From Mesorhizobium kowhaii (lineage in GTDB: Bacteria > Pseudomonadota > Alphaproteobacteria > Rhizobiales > Rhizobiaceae), in the NCBI RefSeq assembly GCF_003253745.1, contig NZ_MZXV01000070.1, positions 124,001-188,000 of the forward strand: a stretch of DNA of 64,000 nucleotides, written 5' to 3'. Below, piece after piece: positions 44,684 to 53,253 of the stretch. The notes under the pieces were generated by a model. The model worked only from the letters and a program-made list of their open reading frames with translations. It ran no database searches and was not told the origin of the DNA. How positions within the stretch are numbered: the stretch's first letter is position 1; each line of letters starts with the position of its first letter. Position numbers and translations under genes: made by a program.

Positions 44684-45412
44684 TCAAAGGACGATTTCCA
44701 CAGGACTGCCGATCACGAGACCAAGCTCACCGCCCGCCCGCCCTTGATTGACAGCGATCTCGGCAAGCCCGTTCGAGTTCTCGTACCAAAAGGCCGTGCC
44801 TGGCGGCCGATCGCTGAAGGTCGTCGCGGCCTCCAGCAGGCGATCTGCTGCGGCGAGCCTTGCGCCCGCCGGCAGCCTGGCCGCCCTCAGGCCGGTCATG
44901 GCATTGCCGAAATGGTCGATATAGACGATCTCGGCGAGGTCCTCCGGCCAGTCTCTACGGCGATCTGCCTCATCCAGGCGCGGCCTGCCGGGCGGCGGCT
45001 CACCGCGTGCCAGCATCGCCGCGACCGGGGCAAACAGGTCACGCCCGTGGAAGCTGGCGGACAGGCGCTCTGGCCTCCAGTCGATATCCCAGCTCAACGT
45101 CTTGGCCGCGCGGCGCTGGATCAGCTCGAACAGGCCGTTGCCGGGGCCGACATACCAGCGACCGTCGGCCTCGACGATGACGGACGGCCGCGTCCCTCCG
45201 ACGCCTGGATCGACGACACAGAGAAAGACGGTTCCCGCAGGGAACCATTCCGCGTAGGCCACCAGCAGGTAAGCCGACGCCTTGGGATTGCCGACCGGCG
45301 CATCGGAGAAGAGGTCGATCGCGGGGATGCCCGGCGCCATCTGGTGCAACACAGCCTTCATCTGGCCCGTGTAGGGGCCGTGCAAACCGAAATCCGTGAA
45401 CAAGACAATCAT
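44684..45412 (-). CDS. SAM hydroxide adenosyltransferase / SAM hydrolase family protein (DUF62)
   Basis: The 242-aa enzyme family splits S-adenosylmethionine to adenosine and methionine using water. Visible signatures are MIVLFTDFGLHGPYTGQMKA, CVVDPGVGGTRP, GPGNGLFELI and SFHGRDLFAPVAA. The C-terminal domain has YIDHFGNAMT. The ATG overlaps the end of the MpaB-family gene by four bases, so the two are coupled. The purpose of SAM cleavage in bacteria outside halogenase relatives is unclear. Confidence 0.9.
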   Translation of the reverse strand: MIVLFTDFGLHGPYTGQMKAVLHQMAPGIPAIDLFSDAPVGNPKASAYLLVAYAEWFPAGTVFLCVVDPGVGGTRPSVIVEADGRWYVGPGNGLFELIQRRAAKTLSWDIDWRPERLSASFHGRDLFAPVAAMLARGEPPPGRPRLDEADRRRDWPEDLAEIVYIDHFGNAMTGLRAARLPAGARLAAADRLLEAATTFSDRPPGTAFWYENSNGLAEIAVNQGRAGGELGLVIGSPVEIVL

Positions 45413-46359
45413 GGACGGGCGCCGACTGCGCTGCGATGGACATACAGATAGTCGGCCGGAAGGCGCATCCGCCGGCAGGCCTGAACGGCCGGGTTGGTTT
45501 CCATGACGAGGCGATCCGCCAAAGCCCCTGCCTGCCGGACCGTCTCGGCTTCCCAGCTGTGCAAGCCGTGCCCGGTGAGCCCCAACAGCGCCTGCATCCA
45601 ACCAGGCACCAGATCAACGGCAGCCGACACCAGCAGGTGCTGTGCCGGCCTCAGTGGCTGCGGCAGGATAGGCGCCGAACGCATGATCTCGAGAAATTCG
45701 AGCACGATGGTCGAGCGATCCAGCCGTCCGGCTGTCGCTTGGAACAGCGTTTCAAGCTCGGCTTCCGATTCCGGTGCGCCTGTGGCGCCGAAAAGGCGCG
45801 CGGCGGGAACGCCCTCGGCATAACAGCGGTCGCGCTCCGATGCGGAGAGCTGCCGCACATAGGTGTGATAAGCTTGGACAAAGCCGTACGCCGCCGTGCC
45901 GTGAACCCAGTTCAGAAGGTCGGGGTCATTGGCGCAATACGCCTCGCCTGACGATGTTACGCCTGCGACCCGGTCGTGTATCCGCCGAACGCGGGCGATC
46001 ATGGCCTCGGCCGTGGTGCGGGAACCGTAGATCGTCACCATGGCAGCGAGCCCCGTGCTGTGCAGTCGCCGAATTGGATTCAGGCGGAAAGACGTATGCT
46101 CCCATACGCCGGTGCGCACCCGCGGTTCTGCAAGCTCCATGATCACGGCGGTGACGCCGCCGATGAACAGTGAAAGCGGGTTCTTGAACACGCGCCACGA
46201 CACGGAGTCCGGCGATACCAGTGCGGCCTCGCCGATCGGTCGCGAGAAATCGATGTGAGGCCGGTCGCCAGGTTGCAGCACCGCCCGCGCTACCGCCTCC
46301 AGGAGGCTTTGCAACGGCCAAGGCAGGACGATCGGCGTGGTCATGGCAACGAGCGCCAT
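45409..46359 (-). CDS. Oxygenase MpaB family protein (DUF2236)
   Basis: The 316-aa protein shows MpaB/Lcp-like features, including GVTAVIMELAEPRVRTGVWEHTSFRLNPIRRLHSTG and DLLNWVHGTAAYGFVQAYHTYV, where conserved His residues would bind haem. Relatives cleave isoprenoid side chains (mycophenolic acid pathway) or rubber. The start may instead be ATG 46344. It overlaps the SAM hydrolase gene. The substrate is unknown. Confidence 0.85.
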   Translation of the reverse strand: MALVAMTTPIVLPWPLQSLLEAVARAVLQPGDRPHIDFSRPIGEAALVSPDSVSWRVFKNPLSLFIGGVTAVIMELAEPRVRTGVWEHTSFRLNPIRRLHSTGLAAMVTIYGSRTTAEAMIARVRRIHDRVAGVTSSGEAYCANDPDLLNWVHGTAAYGFVQAYHTYVRQLSASERDRCYAEGVPAARLFGATGAPESEAELETLFQATAGRLDRSTIVLEFLEIMRSAPILPQPLRPAQHLLVSAAVDLVPGWMQALLGLTGHGLHSWEAETVRQAGALADRLVMETNPAVQACRRMRLPADYLYVHRSAVGARP

Positions 46360-46487
46360 TCACAAGAAACGCGTGCTTCCGAACAGCGAAGTTGGGCCGC
46401 TGGACGCACTTGGCGAAACTACGGCCACTTTCTACGGTGCTCGATCACTTACTATAGCTCAATTGGCAGACAGCGCCCACCGCCAGT

Positions 46488-47588
46488 TCACATTGTCGGC
46501 CAGGACAGCGCAAGCCTCCCCCCTGGCGCAGTGCCAACGCACGTAGCAAACTGCCGGCTTTCGCGGTCCAGGGTCTGCTGCAACCAGCCAATGTCGCTGT
46601 TCGCCGCCTGGATGAGCTGGAAACGGCGGATCTGGAGGGGCACCAGTTCGAGCGCGACCAGATCGCTTCCAGGACCAAGGTCAGCGATGTACATCAGGGC
46701 AAGGTCGGGCCGAAATTCCCCGTGGCCTTTGATGCCTTCATAGTCATTCAGGAAGTCGCCGCAGCCATAGAGAATAAGGCGGTTCTTGTACACTTCGATG
46801 GATTTGGCATGATGCGATGAATGGCCGTGAACGATGGATATGTCGGCCCTGTCGATCAGTTCGTGGGCGAACCACCTTTGCTCCTCCGGGATGTCATAGC
46901 CCCAGTTTGGTCCCCAATGAAGGGAGACCACAACCACATCATTTTCTCGTCGGACAGCGGCCACCAGATCGGCGATCGCTGCGACAGTCGCATCGGAAAG
47001 CGAAGGTAGAAAGTTCACTCCGGCCCGGTCATGCGTCGCCGCCCAATGTCGAGGGACGCCGCTCGTCTTCGAGGCGAACGAAAAAACAAGTACGCGCCCT
47101 GCGTCGGTGTCTGCCAAAATCGCCGGGGCGCTTGCCTGGGCGGCATTGCGCCCCGCGCCTGCGGTCTTGATTTGCAAACGCTCGAGCGTCGCCAGGGTCT
47201 CCAGCAGCCCAGCGCGCCCCCAATCAAGAACGTGATTGTTGCCGAGCACGCAGCAGTCGACCCCCGCGGCGACGAGGCAGTCGGCGTTCTCGGGGCTCAT
47301 CCTGTAGTTGATGCCTTTGGCGACATAGGCGTCGCAGCGCGTAATGCTGGTCTCGAGATTTATGATGCTCGCGTCCGGCCGAGCCCGCTCCAATTCTTGC
47401 AGCGTAGCGCCCCAGATGTAGGGGAAGTCGACCGGTGTCGGTATCGGTTGGTTCGCAGCCTCCGCCATCCGGACGTAGTCTATGGCCGATTGCACATAGC
47501 GCTCGTGAAGACGAGGGTCACATGGATGTGGAAGCGCTTGGTCTATGCCTCGCCCCGTCATCACATCGCCACAGAGAAAGATCCGCAT
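46488..47588 (-). CDS. CapA family metallophosphatase-like protein
   Basis: The 366-aa protein has the calcineurin-like pattern of the CapA/PgsA family: FLCGDVMTGRGID, INLETSIT, LGNNHVLDWG, VVSLHWGPNWG and SIVHGHSSHH. Family members are linked to poly-gamma-glutamate capsule synthesis, but many bacterial homologues lack that pathway and their role is unknown. No signal peptide is evident, unlike classical CapA, so a cytoplasmic phosphoesterase is possible. No other capsule genes are adjacent. Confidence 0.85.
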   Translation of the reverse strand: MRIFLCGDVMTGRGIDQALPHPCDPRLHERYVQSAIDYVRMAEAANQPIPTPVDFPYIWGATLQELERARPDASIINLETSITRCDAYVAKGINYRMSPENADCLVAAGVDCCVLGNNHVLDWGRAGLLETLATLERLQIKTAGAGRNAAQASAPAILADTDAGRVLVFSFASKTSGVPRHWAATHDRAGVNFLPSLSDATVAAIADLVAAVRRENDVVVVSLHWGPNWGYDIPEEQRWFAHELIDRADISIVHGHSSHHAKSIEVYKNRLILYGCGDFLNDYEGIKGHGEFRPDLALMYIADLGPGSDLVALELVPLQIRRFQLIQAANSDIGWLQQTLDRESRQFATCVGTAPGGRLALSWPTM

Positions 47589-47680
47589 GACGCGTACCAG
47601 CCGGGCCCATCACGATCAGTCATGCCGCTCATGACCCGCAGGCCTTCCTCAATTGCCAGAGTTCACACGAGCGAAGACCA

Positions 47681-48139
47681 TCATCGCTCATATACTCCGA
47701 CGAGAACCGCCTCGGCGAGGAGATGCTTGCGCGCTTCTCGTTCGACCGCCTGACACGATCGGTCGTTGCCGGGCGGCAGGTGCTTGATCGACAGCGCAAG
47801 CAACCGGAAGTGATAGCGGTGTCGGCCGTGGCGATGCGGTGGGCAGGGACCACCGTAACCTGGTCGCCGGAAATCGTTGGTTGCCTGCTTGAAGCCTTGC
47901 TTGCCGGCGTGCTGGGCGGCGCCTTCGGCCAACCCTACACAATCGGCCGCAATGTCATAGGCCGCCCAGTGATGCCAGATCTTCGCCGGAGCGTCTGGAT
48001 CATCGCAGAGAAGGACAAAGCTGCCGGTTCCGGCTGGAGCGCCAGTCCAACCGAGGGGAGGGGAACGATCCTCACCGTCGCAAGTGAAGCGCCGCGGGAT
48101 CGTCGTACCGTTCGCAAAGCTGCTTGAACTGAGCTGCAT
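47681..48139 (-). CDS. YbhB/YbcL family (PEBP-like) protein
   Basis: The 152-aa protein has the phosphatidylethanolamine-binding/Raf-kinase-inhibitor-like fold pattern: IPRRFTCDGEDRSPPLGWTGAP, FVLLCDDPDAPAKIWHHWAAYDI, and YGGPCPPHRHGRHRYHFRLLAL. These residues line the anion pocket. It lacks a signal peptide, so is likely cytoplasmic. Bacterial function is poorly defined. Start ATG 48139 has GGGGCG upstream. Confidence 0.9.
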   Translation of the reverse strand: MQLSSSSFANGTTIPRRFTCDGEDRSPPLGWTGAPAGTGSFVLLCDDPDAPAKIWHHWAAYDIAADCVGLAEGAAQHAGKQGFKQATNDFRRPGYGGPCPPHRHGRHRYHFRLLALSIKHLPPGNDRSCQAVEREARKHLLAEAVLVGVYER

Positions 48140-48506
48140 GGGTCGCCCCTTACGCTGTTGCCGCGCCGCGCAACACTCAGTCCCAAAACGCCAGGTGCCA
48201 GGCAAAACTGGTAGGAAGCGCGGGCGTCGCCTTGAGGCTGCGTTCCGACACGAGCTTCACGGTTGATCGGGCGCGAGGATAAGCGCTCTATCGAAAATGT
48301 ACGAGACAATATTGAATGGCAGTTCGCTTCGCCTTGCCGTCCGGCTAAGCGCCGCGCCGCACGGATCGTAGCCAGCGATGGCAAGGCTGTGATATCATTG
48401 CACAGGTTGCGCCACCGTTGGCGATTGCCACGCCCGCGCAGCCTGACCACTGCGCAGTGCTAATCAGGTCGCGGGTTTCATCCCGTTGAACGAGTGGCCT
48501 CGGATC
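48140..48506. other. Divergent intergenic region before nuoH
   Basis: These 367 bp separate the minus-strand YbhB gene from plus-strand nuoH. No supported gene is present. Promoters for both directions must lie here, but I could not pick convincing -35/-10 boxes. It also marks one edge of the complex I cluster. Confidence 0.5.
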
Positions 48507-49493
48507 ATGGAACTCGTCGTTGCTCTTGGGCTGATCGTCTTCAAGGTCGCTTTGCTGATTGCGATCCTGCTGCTGCTGCCCTTGCCGCTGACCTGGCTGG
48601 AACGCAAGATCGCGGGGCGCATGCAGCAGAGGATGGGGCCGATGCGTGTGGGATGGCATGGGCTGCTGCAGCCGGTGGCGGACGGGGTCAAGCTCTTGAC
48701 CAAAGAGGACCACATCCCTGCCGAGGCCGACCGCTTCCTGTTCAAACTGGCGCCGATCCTGGCGCTCGCCCCGCCCTTCGTGGTGTTCGTCGCGGTCCCC
48801 TTTGGCGAATCCGTATCGGTCCTCGGCACCGAGATCACTCTCTACGTCTCCAACATGAACGTCGCGCTGCTTTTCGTCTTCGCGGTGATCGGGATCGAGG
48901 TCTATGGCGTCATCTTCGGAGGCTGGGCAGCGAACAGCAAATACGCTGTTCTGGGCAGTCTCAGGACCTGCGCGCAGATGATCAGCTACGAGATCCCGAT
49001 GGGGTTCGCGGTCATCGGCGTGGTCATGCTGGCGCAATCCATGAGCCTGCTCGACATCGTGCGGGCGCAAGCCAATGTCTGGAACATCGTCTACCAACCG
49101 GTCGGGTTCTTCGTGTTCTTCGTCGCTGGGCTGGCCGAATCCCAGCGCATTCCCTTCGACCTGGCGGAAGCGGAAGGCGACCTGGGGGCCGGGTTCCATA
49201 CCGAATACAGCGGTATCCGCTTTGCGTTCTTCATGGTCAGTGAATACGCCATCATGCTTTTGACGTCGGTCCTGGCGGTGATCCTGTTCTTCGGCGGCTG
49301 GAACGGCGTGCTGGTCCCGTTGCCACCGCTCGTCTGGTTCGTGCTCAAGGTCGCGTTCTTCGTCTATGTGTTTATCTGGTTCCGCTTCACTTTCCCGCGC
49401 TATCGCTACGACCAACTGATGGCGATCGGTTGGAAAGTCTTGCTTCCTCTGTCAATGGCGAACATAATCATAACTGGTGTTGCTTTCCTTTAG
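48507..49493 (+). CDS. nuoH: NADH-quinone oxidoreductase subunit H
   Basis: This 328-aa membrane subunit lies at the joint of the two complex I arms and shapes the quinone tunnel. Typical blocks are TWLERKIAGRMQQRMGPMRVG, QPVADGVKLLTKED, RTCAQMISYEIP and ESQRIPFDLAEAEGDLGAGFHTEYSG. Start ATG 48507 lies in the frame with the family N-terminus. In most bacteria nuoH follows nuoG on the same strand; here it is on the opposite strand to nuoA-G. Confidence 0.95.
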   Translation: MELVVALGLIVFKVALLIAILLLLPLPLTWLERKIAGRMQQRMGPMRVGWHGLLQPVADGVKLLTKEDHIPAEADRFLFKLAPILALAPPFVVFVAVPFGESVSVLGTEITLYVSNMNVALLFVFAVIGIEVYGVIFGGWAANSKYAVLGSLRTCAQMISYEIPMGFAVIGVVMLAQSMSLLDIVRAQANVWNIVYQPVGFFVFFVAGLAESQRIPFDLAEAEGDLGAGFHTEYSGIRFAFFMVSEYAIMLLTSVLAVILFFGGWNGVLVPLPPLVWFVLKVAFFVYVFIWFRFTFPRYRYDQLMAIGWKVLLPLSMANIIITGVAFL

Positions 49494-49523
49494 GGGCCGT
49501 AGCGGCTCCGCAGCGGGGCGACG

Positions 49524-50090
49524 ATGTCGCGCGCACTGGACAGAATTGGAACATGGATCGGCTGGGCGTTCTTCGCCGATCTGGCGAACGGCTTGGCGCT
49601 GACCTTCGGGTACATGTTCTCCAAATCCGTGACCATGCAGTATCCTGACAAGGAAAAATGGTTGCCCTATTCGCGTTACCGCGGGCATCACTTCCTGAAG
49701 CGTGACGAAGAGGGCGAGATCAAATGCGTGGCCTGCGAACTCTGCGCGCGGATTTGTCCCTGCTACTGCATCGAAGTCATCCCCTACGAGGACGAGAAGG
49801 GCAACCGACGCCCGGCAAAATTCGAGATCGACATGGCCCGGTGCCTATTCTGCGGGCTGTGTGAAGACGCCTGTCCGGCGGACGCGATCGCGCTTGGCCA
49901 ACAGTACGAGTTCTCGAGTTTTTCCTCGCGTGACCTGGTGATCGGGCGCGACGATCTGCTCGGCAAACCGGGCAAGGCGATGACCGGCGGCGGCGTGGTC
50001 GCTGCACGTCTGAACACCGAGCAGGACGTGCTGGTCGAGACGAGCGAGCCGCAGGGGTACAACTGGTGGCGGAATATCCGACGAACGTGA
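49524..50090 (+). CDS. nuoI: NADH-quinone oxidoreductase subunit I
   Basis: The 188-aa peripheral-arm subunit carries two 4Fe-4S clusters (N6a, N6b), with motifs CVACELCARICPC and CLFCGLCEDACP. It passes electrons from NuoG to NuoB. It follows nuoH by 30 bp. The C-terminus is longer than the core fold and ends in NWWRNIRR. Confidence 0.95.
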   Translation: MSRALDRIGTWIGWAFFADLANGLALTFGYMFSKSVTMQYPDKEKWLPYSRYRGHHFLKRDEEGEIKCVACELCARICPCYCIEVIPYEDEKGNRRPAKFEIDMARCLFCGLCEDACPADAIALGQQYEFSSFSSRDLVIGRDDLLGKPGKAMTGGGVVAARLNTEQDVLVETSEPQGYNWWRNIRRT

Positions 50091-50135
50091 AGGCGCGCCA
50101 GCTGGCAAGCCGGAGCGCGCAGACAGGAGGCTCAA

Positions 50136-50576
50136 ATGCTGGTCTGCCATATCTTGAAGACCAAGGCTCCCGAGGTCATCTCGGTCACTCCAAGTCAGAC
50201 GATGGTGGAAGTGCTACGGCTGTTTCGGGAGAACAACATCGGCTTCGTGGTCGTCAGCCGTTTCCCCGGGCAATGCCTGGGCACGCTTTCGGAGCGGGAC
50301 TGCTGCAATGCGGTGGCTGAATACGGAACCGAGGCGCCCTTGATGCGGGTCGCCGACATCATGAACCGCAGTGTGGCGACCTGTTCGACACAGGATTTGC
50401 TGCCGTCGGTGATGGCGACCATGACCAAACGGCGTACGCGCCATGTGCTGGTCATGGATGGCAACGCTACTGTCGGCGTGGTGAGCATCGGCGACGTGGT
50501 CAAGCACCGGCTCGACGAACTGATGAGCAACGAGCAAGTGCTGCACGATTACATTGCCGGGACCGGCTATCACTGA
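50136..50576 (+). CDS. CBS-domain pair protein
   Basis: This 146-aa soluble protein has two CBS motifs: VISVTPSQTMVEVLRLFRENNIGFVVV and SVATCSTQDLLPSVMATMTKRRTRHVLVMDGNATVGVVSIGDVV. Such pairs bind adenine nucleotides and sense energy state. It starts 45 bp after nuoI on the same strand and faces the end of nuoG. A regulatory role on respiration is a reasonable inference, not established. Confidence 0.88.
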   Translation: MLVCHILKTKAPEVISVTPSQTMVEVLRLFRENNIGFVVVSRFPGQCLGTLSERDCCNAVAEYGTEAPLMRVADIMNRSVATCSTQDLLPSVMATMTKRRTRHVLVMDGNATVGVVSIGDVVKHRLDELMSNEQVLHDYIAGTGYH

Positions 50577-50631
50577 CGATACCGGCTCAAGGCGCAGGAT
50601 CAGGGCAGGCTGCACAGGAACCCGTGAAGCC

Positions 50632-53220
50632 TCAGATCGGATTGTCAGGCCGCGCCTCGGCCACGGCGACAGTGGCGATCTCGAAAGCGGCATGCGCCAT
50701 TTCAACTTCCACCGGACATGGGTATTCGCCCCGCCGCATCAGGCTGTTGAGACGCAGGGATCTGTAGTTCTCGGGAACGAACACGAGGCCCCTGGGAAAA
50801 CGCTTGTTGACCTTGAGCTTCGCCGTCAGTTCGCCCTGGGCGGACCGCACGACCACCTGATCGCCATCCGCAAGGCCAAGCTGCGTTGCATCCGGCGCGC
50901 TCATCTCGACATACGGGTCATCCGCGACCGTATTCAGGATCTCCGAGCGCTCGGAAAGATATCCGTTGTGGAACAGGCAGTTGCCGGTAACCAGCATGAG
51001 CCGGTCGGCTGCAATGGGGGCAGGCGGGAGGGCGAAGAACTCGCCAACCGGTGGCGCAAGGGCCGCCTTCGTGAAAGCTCCGTCGGCGCCAAGCCCGTCC
51101 TGCGTCAATCCTTCGTAGGCCGGAACCAGCCTGGCGATCTCGCCGAAGATTTCGCCTTGGATCGACGGCCGCAACGCCTGGCCGCGAAGCGCCGCTACGA
51201 AGTCGAATATCGCCAGATTGTCCCGCGCCTCGAGGGCGGGTTCGCGGAACTTGCAGACCTTCTGGGTGCGGCCTTCGTTGTTGGTGAACGTGCCGGATTC
51301 CTCGCCATAACTCGCCGCGGGCAGCACGACATCCGCCAGGCCCGCCGTATCCGTGAGGAACGCGTCCTGCACGATCAAGAGATCGGCGGCACGAAGCGCC
51401 CGCTGCACGAATCCCCGGTCGGGATAGGACATCAGGGGGTCGCTTCCGACGATATAGAGCGCACCCATTCGCTTCCTGTCACAGAGCTCCAGCATGGCGT
51501 CGAAATCCACGCCCGGTTCAGACGGGATTTCGACGCCCCAGGCTCGTTCGAGAGTTGCGCGCGCCGCATCATTGGCGAGCGCCCACAGCCCCGGCAGCGC
51601 CGTCGGCAGAACGCCCATGTCCCAGGCACCCAGTTGGTTGGCACGGTCGAACAGGAACTGCATCGCCAGGCCCTTGCCGAGTGCGCGCAGAACCTGCAAA
51701 AGGTTGTTGAGCTGGTACAACGTCGCGCGCGCTTGGGGCGATCTCAAGAGGTCAGCGCTGACAAGCACGGTGACGCTGCGGCCTTCCAGCAGCGCCGCGG
51801 CCAGACGGTCCGGACCGTCACTGTCGGTGGCCGCTGCCGGCCGGCCGGTTTTCGCGCCCATGTCCGCAAAAACATCGCCCGGCAATGCCTGACCAGCCGC
51901 CCCCAGTGCGCTCACCACCGCGGCAAGGCCCTGAGCCTCACCGCCCGGCGGCACGCGAACGACCGCCCGCGCATCGGCGTCCAGGCGGGATGGCCGCGCC
52001 GAGAGCATGAGTAAGCCGGTCTGTCGCCGCCGTGCACAGTCTCGCAGCAGATATTCGGTGACTGGGTTTTCGTCCGTCACGTTGCCACCGACGACGAGCA
52101 CACAGTCGTTGCCGATCACCTCCTCCAGCGGCGCGCGGGTGTAGAAGGCGGCCACCAACGGGCCGAGCGCATCAAAGGGCGTGGACCAGCGCGAGGAGCA
52201 GTCGATATTGTTGGTCCGGAATGCCGTCCGCATCAGCTTCTGGAACTGATAAAGCACCTCGTTGGGCAGGCGCGGCGAGGCCAGCCCGCCCGCGGCCTTG
52301 CTGGCGACGGCCGACAGCCGCCGGCGGAGGTAGTCCCCGGCTTCGTCCCAGGAAACCGGAACCAGGGCCCCGTCACGACGGATCATCGGCCGCTTGATCC
52401 GGTCCTGACTGCCGACGAAGTCGAGGCCGAAGCGCCCGCGCACGCAGAGCGTTTCGCGGTTTATGCCGTGCTCCACCTTCGAGCGGACCCGCATGAATTC
52501 GCCCTTGCGCGCGCCGACGGTTAATTGGCAGCCGGTGCCGCAATGCGGGCAGACCGTGTCGGTCTCGACCAGATCCCAGGGCCGCGCCTTGTAGCGATAG
52601 GGGAAGCTCATCAGCGCGCCGACCGGGCAGACCTCGACGCAATTGCCGCATTGATCGCAACTCGCGAGACTGCCCTCGAAGCCAGTGACGGCGGTATCCA
52701 TGCCTTTTTCAACGGTGCCCAAGGCGACCGCGCCGACGACTTCTTCGCACATCCGGACGCAGCGCTGGCACTGGATGCAGCGGTTGACGTTCATGATGAT
52801 GACCGGGCTGAGACGGATATCCTCGGAGTGGAACACGCGCTTGGCATCGCGGAACCGGCTTGTGCGGGGCCCGTATGCCATCACCATGTCTTGCAGCTCG
52901 CACTCGCCACCCTTGTCGCAGATCGGGCAGTCGAGAGGGTGGTTGGCGAGCAGCATGTCGAGCATGGAAGAGCGCGTTTCGTCGATCAACTGCGTGTTCG
53001 TCCGCACCACCATGCCGTCGGTGACCGCGGTGGCGCAAGAAGGCTGTAGCCGCCGCTGTCCCTCAATCTCCACCAGGCACATGCGGCAGGAGGCCAGCGC
53101 CGGCAGCCGCTTCAGATAGCAGAAGGTCGGGATGTCGATGCCCAAACGCTCGGCGGCCTGCAGCACCGTAGAGCCCGCCTCCACTTCCAGCATTCGTTCA
53201 TCGATTGTCACGCTAACCAT
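50632..53220 (-). CDS. nuoG: NADH-quinone oxidoreductase subunit G
   Basis: This 862-aa subunit holds iron-sulfur clusters of the NADH-oxidising arm. N-terminal 2Fe-2S ligands appear in CYLKRLPALASCRMC. The H-x3-C-x2-C-x5-C (N5) motif is HPLDCPICDKGGEC, and N4 is in CDQCGNCVEVCP. A C-x2-C-x3-C-x27-C motif starting CPHCGTGC provides an extra N7 cluster, as in E. coli and unlike mitochondrial-type enzymes. A long molybdopterin-like domain follows. It is the last gene of the minus-strand operon. Confidence 0.95.
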   Translation of the reverse strand: MVSVTIDERMLEVEAGSTVLQAAERLGIDIPTFCYLKRLPALASCRMCLVEIEGQRRLQPSCATAVTDGMVVRTNTQLIDETRSSMLDMLLANHPLDCPICDKGGECELQDMVMAYGPRTSRFRDAKRVFHSEDIRLSPVIIMNVNRCIQCQRCVRMCEEVVGAVALGTVEKGMDTAVTGFEGSLASCDQCGNCVEVCPVGALMSFPYRYKARPWDLVETDTVCPHCGTGCQLTVGARKGEFMRVRSKVEHGINRETLCVRGRFGLDFVGSQDRIKRPMIRRDGALVPVSWDEAGDYLRRRLSAVASKAAGGLASPRLPNEVLYQFQKLMRTAFRTNNIDCSSRWSTPFDALGPLVAAFYTRAPLEEVIGNDCVLVVGGNVTDENPVTEYLLRDCARRRQTGLLMLSARPSRLDADARAVVRVPPGGEAQGLAAVVSALGAAGQALPGDVFADMGAKTGRPAAATDSDGPDRLAAALLEGRSVTVLVSADLLRSPQARATLYQLNNLLQVLRALGKGLAMQFLFDRANQLGAWDMGVLPTALPGLWALANDAARATLERAWGVEIPSEPGVDFDAMLELCDRKRMGALYIVGSDPLMSYPDRGFVQRALRAADLLIVQDAFLTDTAGLADVVLPAASYGEESGTFTNNEGRTQKVCKFREPALEARDNLAIFDFVAALRGQALRPSIQGEIFGEIARLVPAYEGLTQDGLGADGAFTKAALAPPVGEFFALPPAPIAADRLMLVTGNCLFHNGYLSERSEILNTVADDPYVEMSAPDATQLGLADGDQVVVRSAQGELTAKLKVNKRFPRGLVFVPENYRSLRLNSLMRRGEYPCPVEVEMAHAAFEIATVAVAEARPDNPI

Positions 53221-53253
53221 GGCTTTCCTCGCGGTCCTCTCGCTGCGTCCTCC

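Noticed and set aside
46448..46472. A tRNA-like D-arm sequence (TATAGCTCAATTGGCAGA) downstream of the CapA-family gene
   Set aside because: Only the D-arm consensus is present; no anticodon stem, T arm or CCA end follows, so it could be chance or a very short remnant.
48263..48463. A short plus-strand open frame before nuoH
   Set aside because: No conserved features and no ribosome site; treated as part of the divergent regulatory region.
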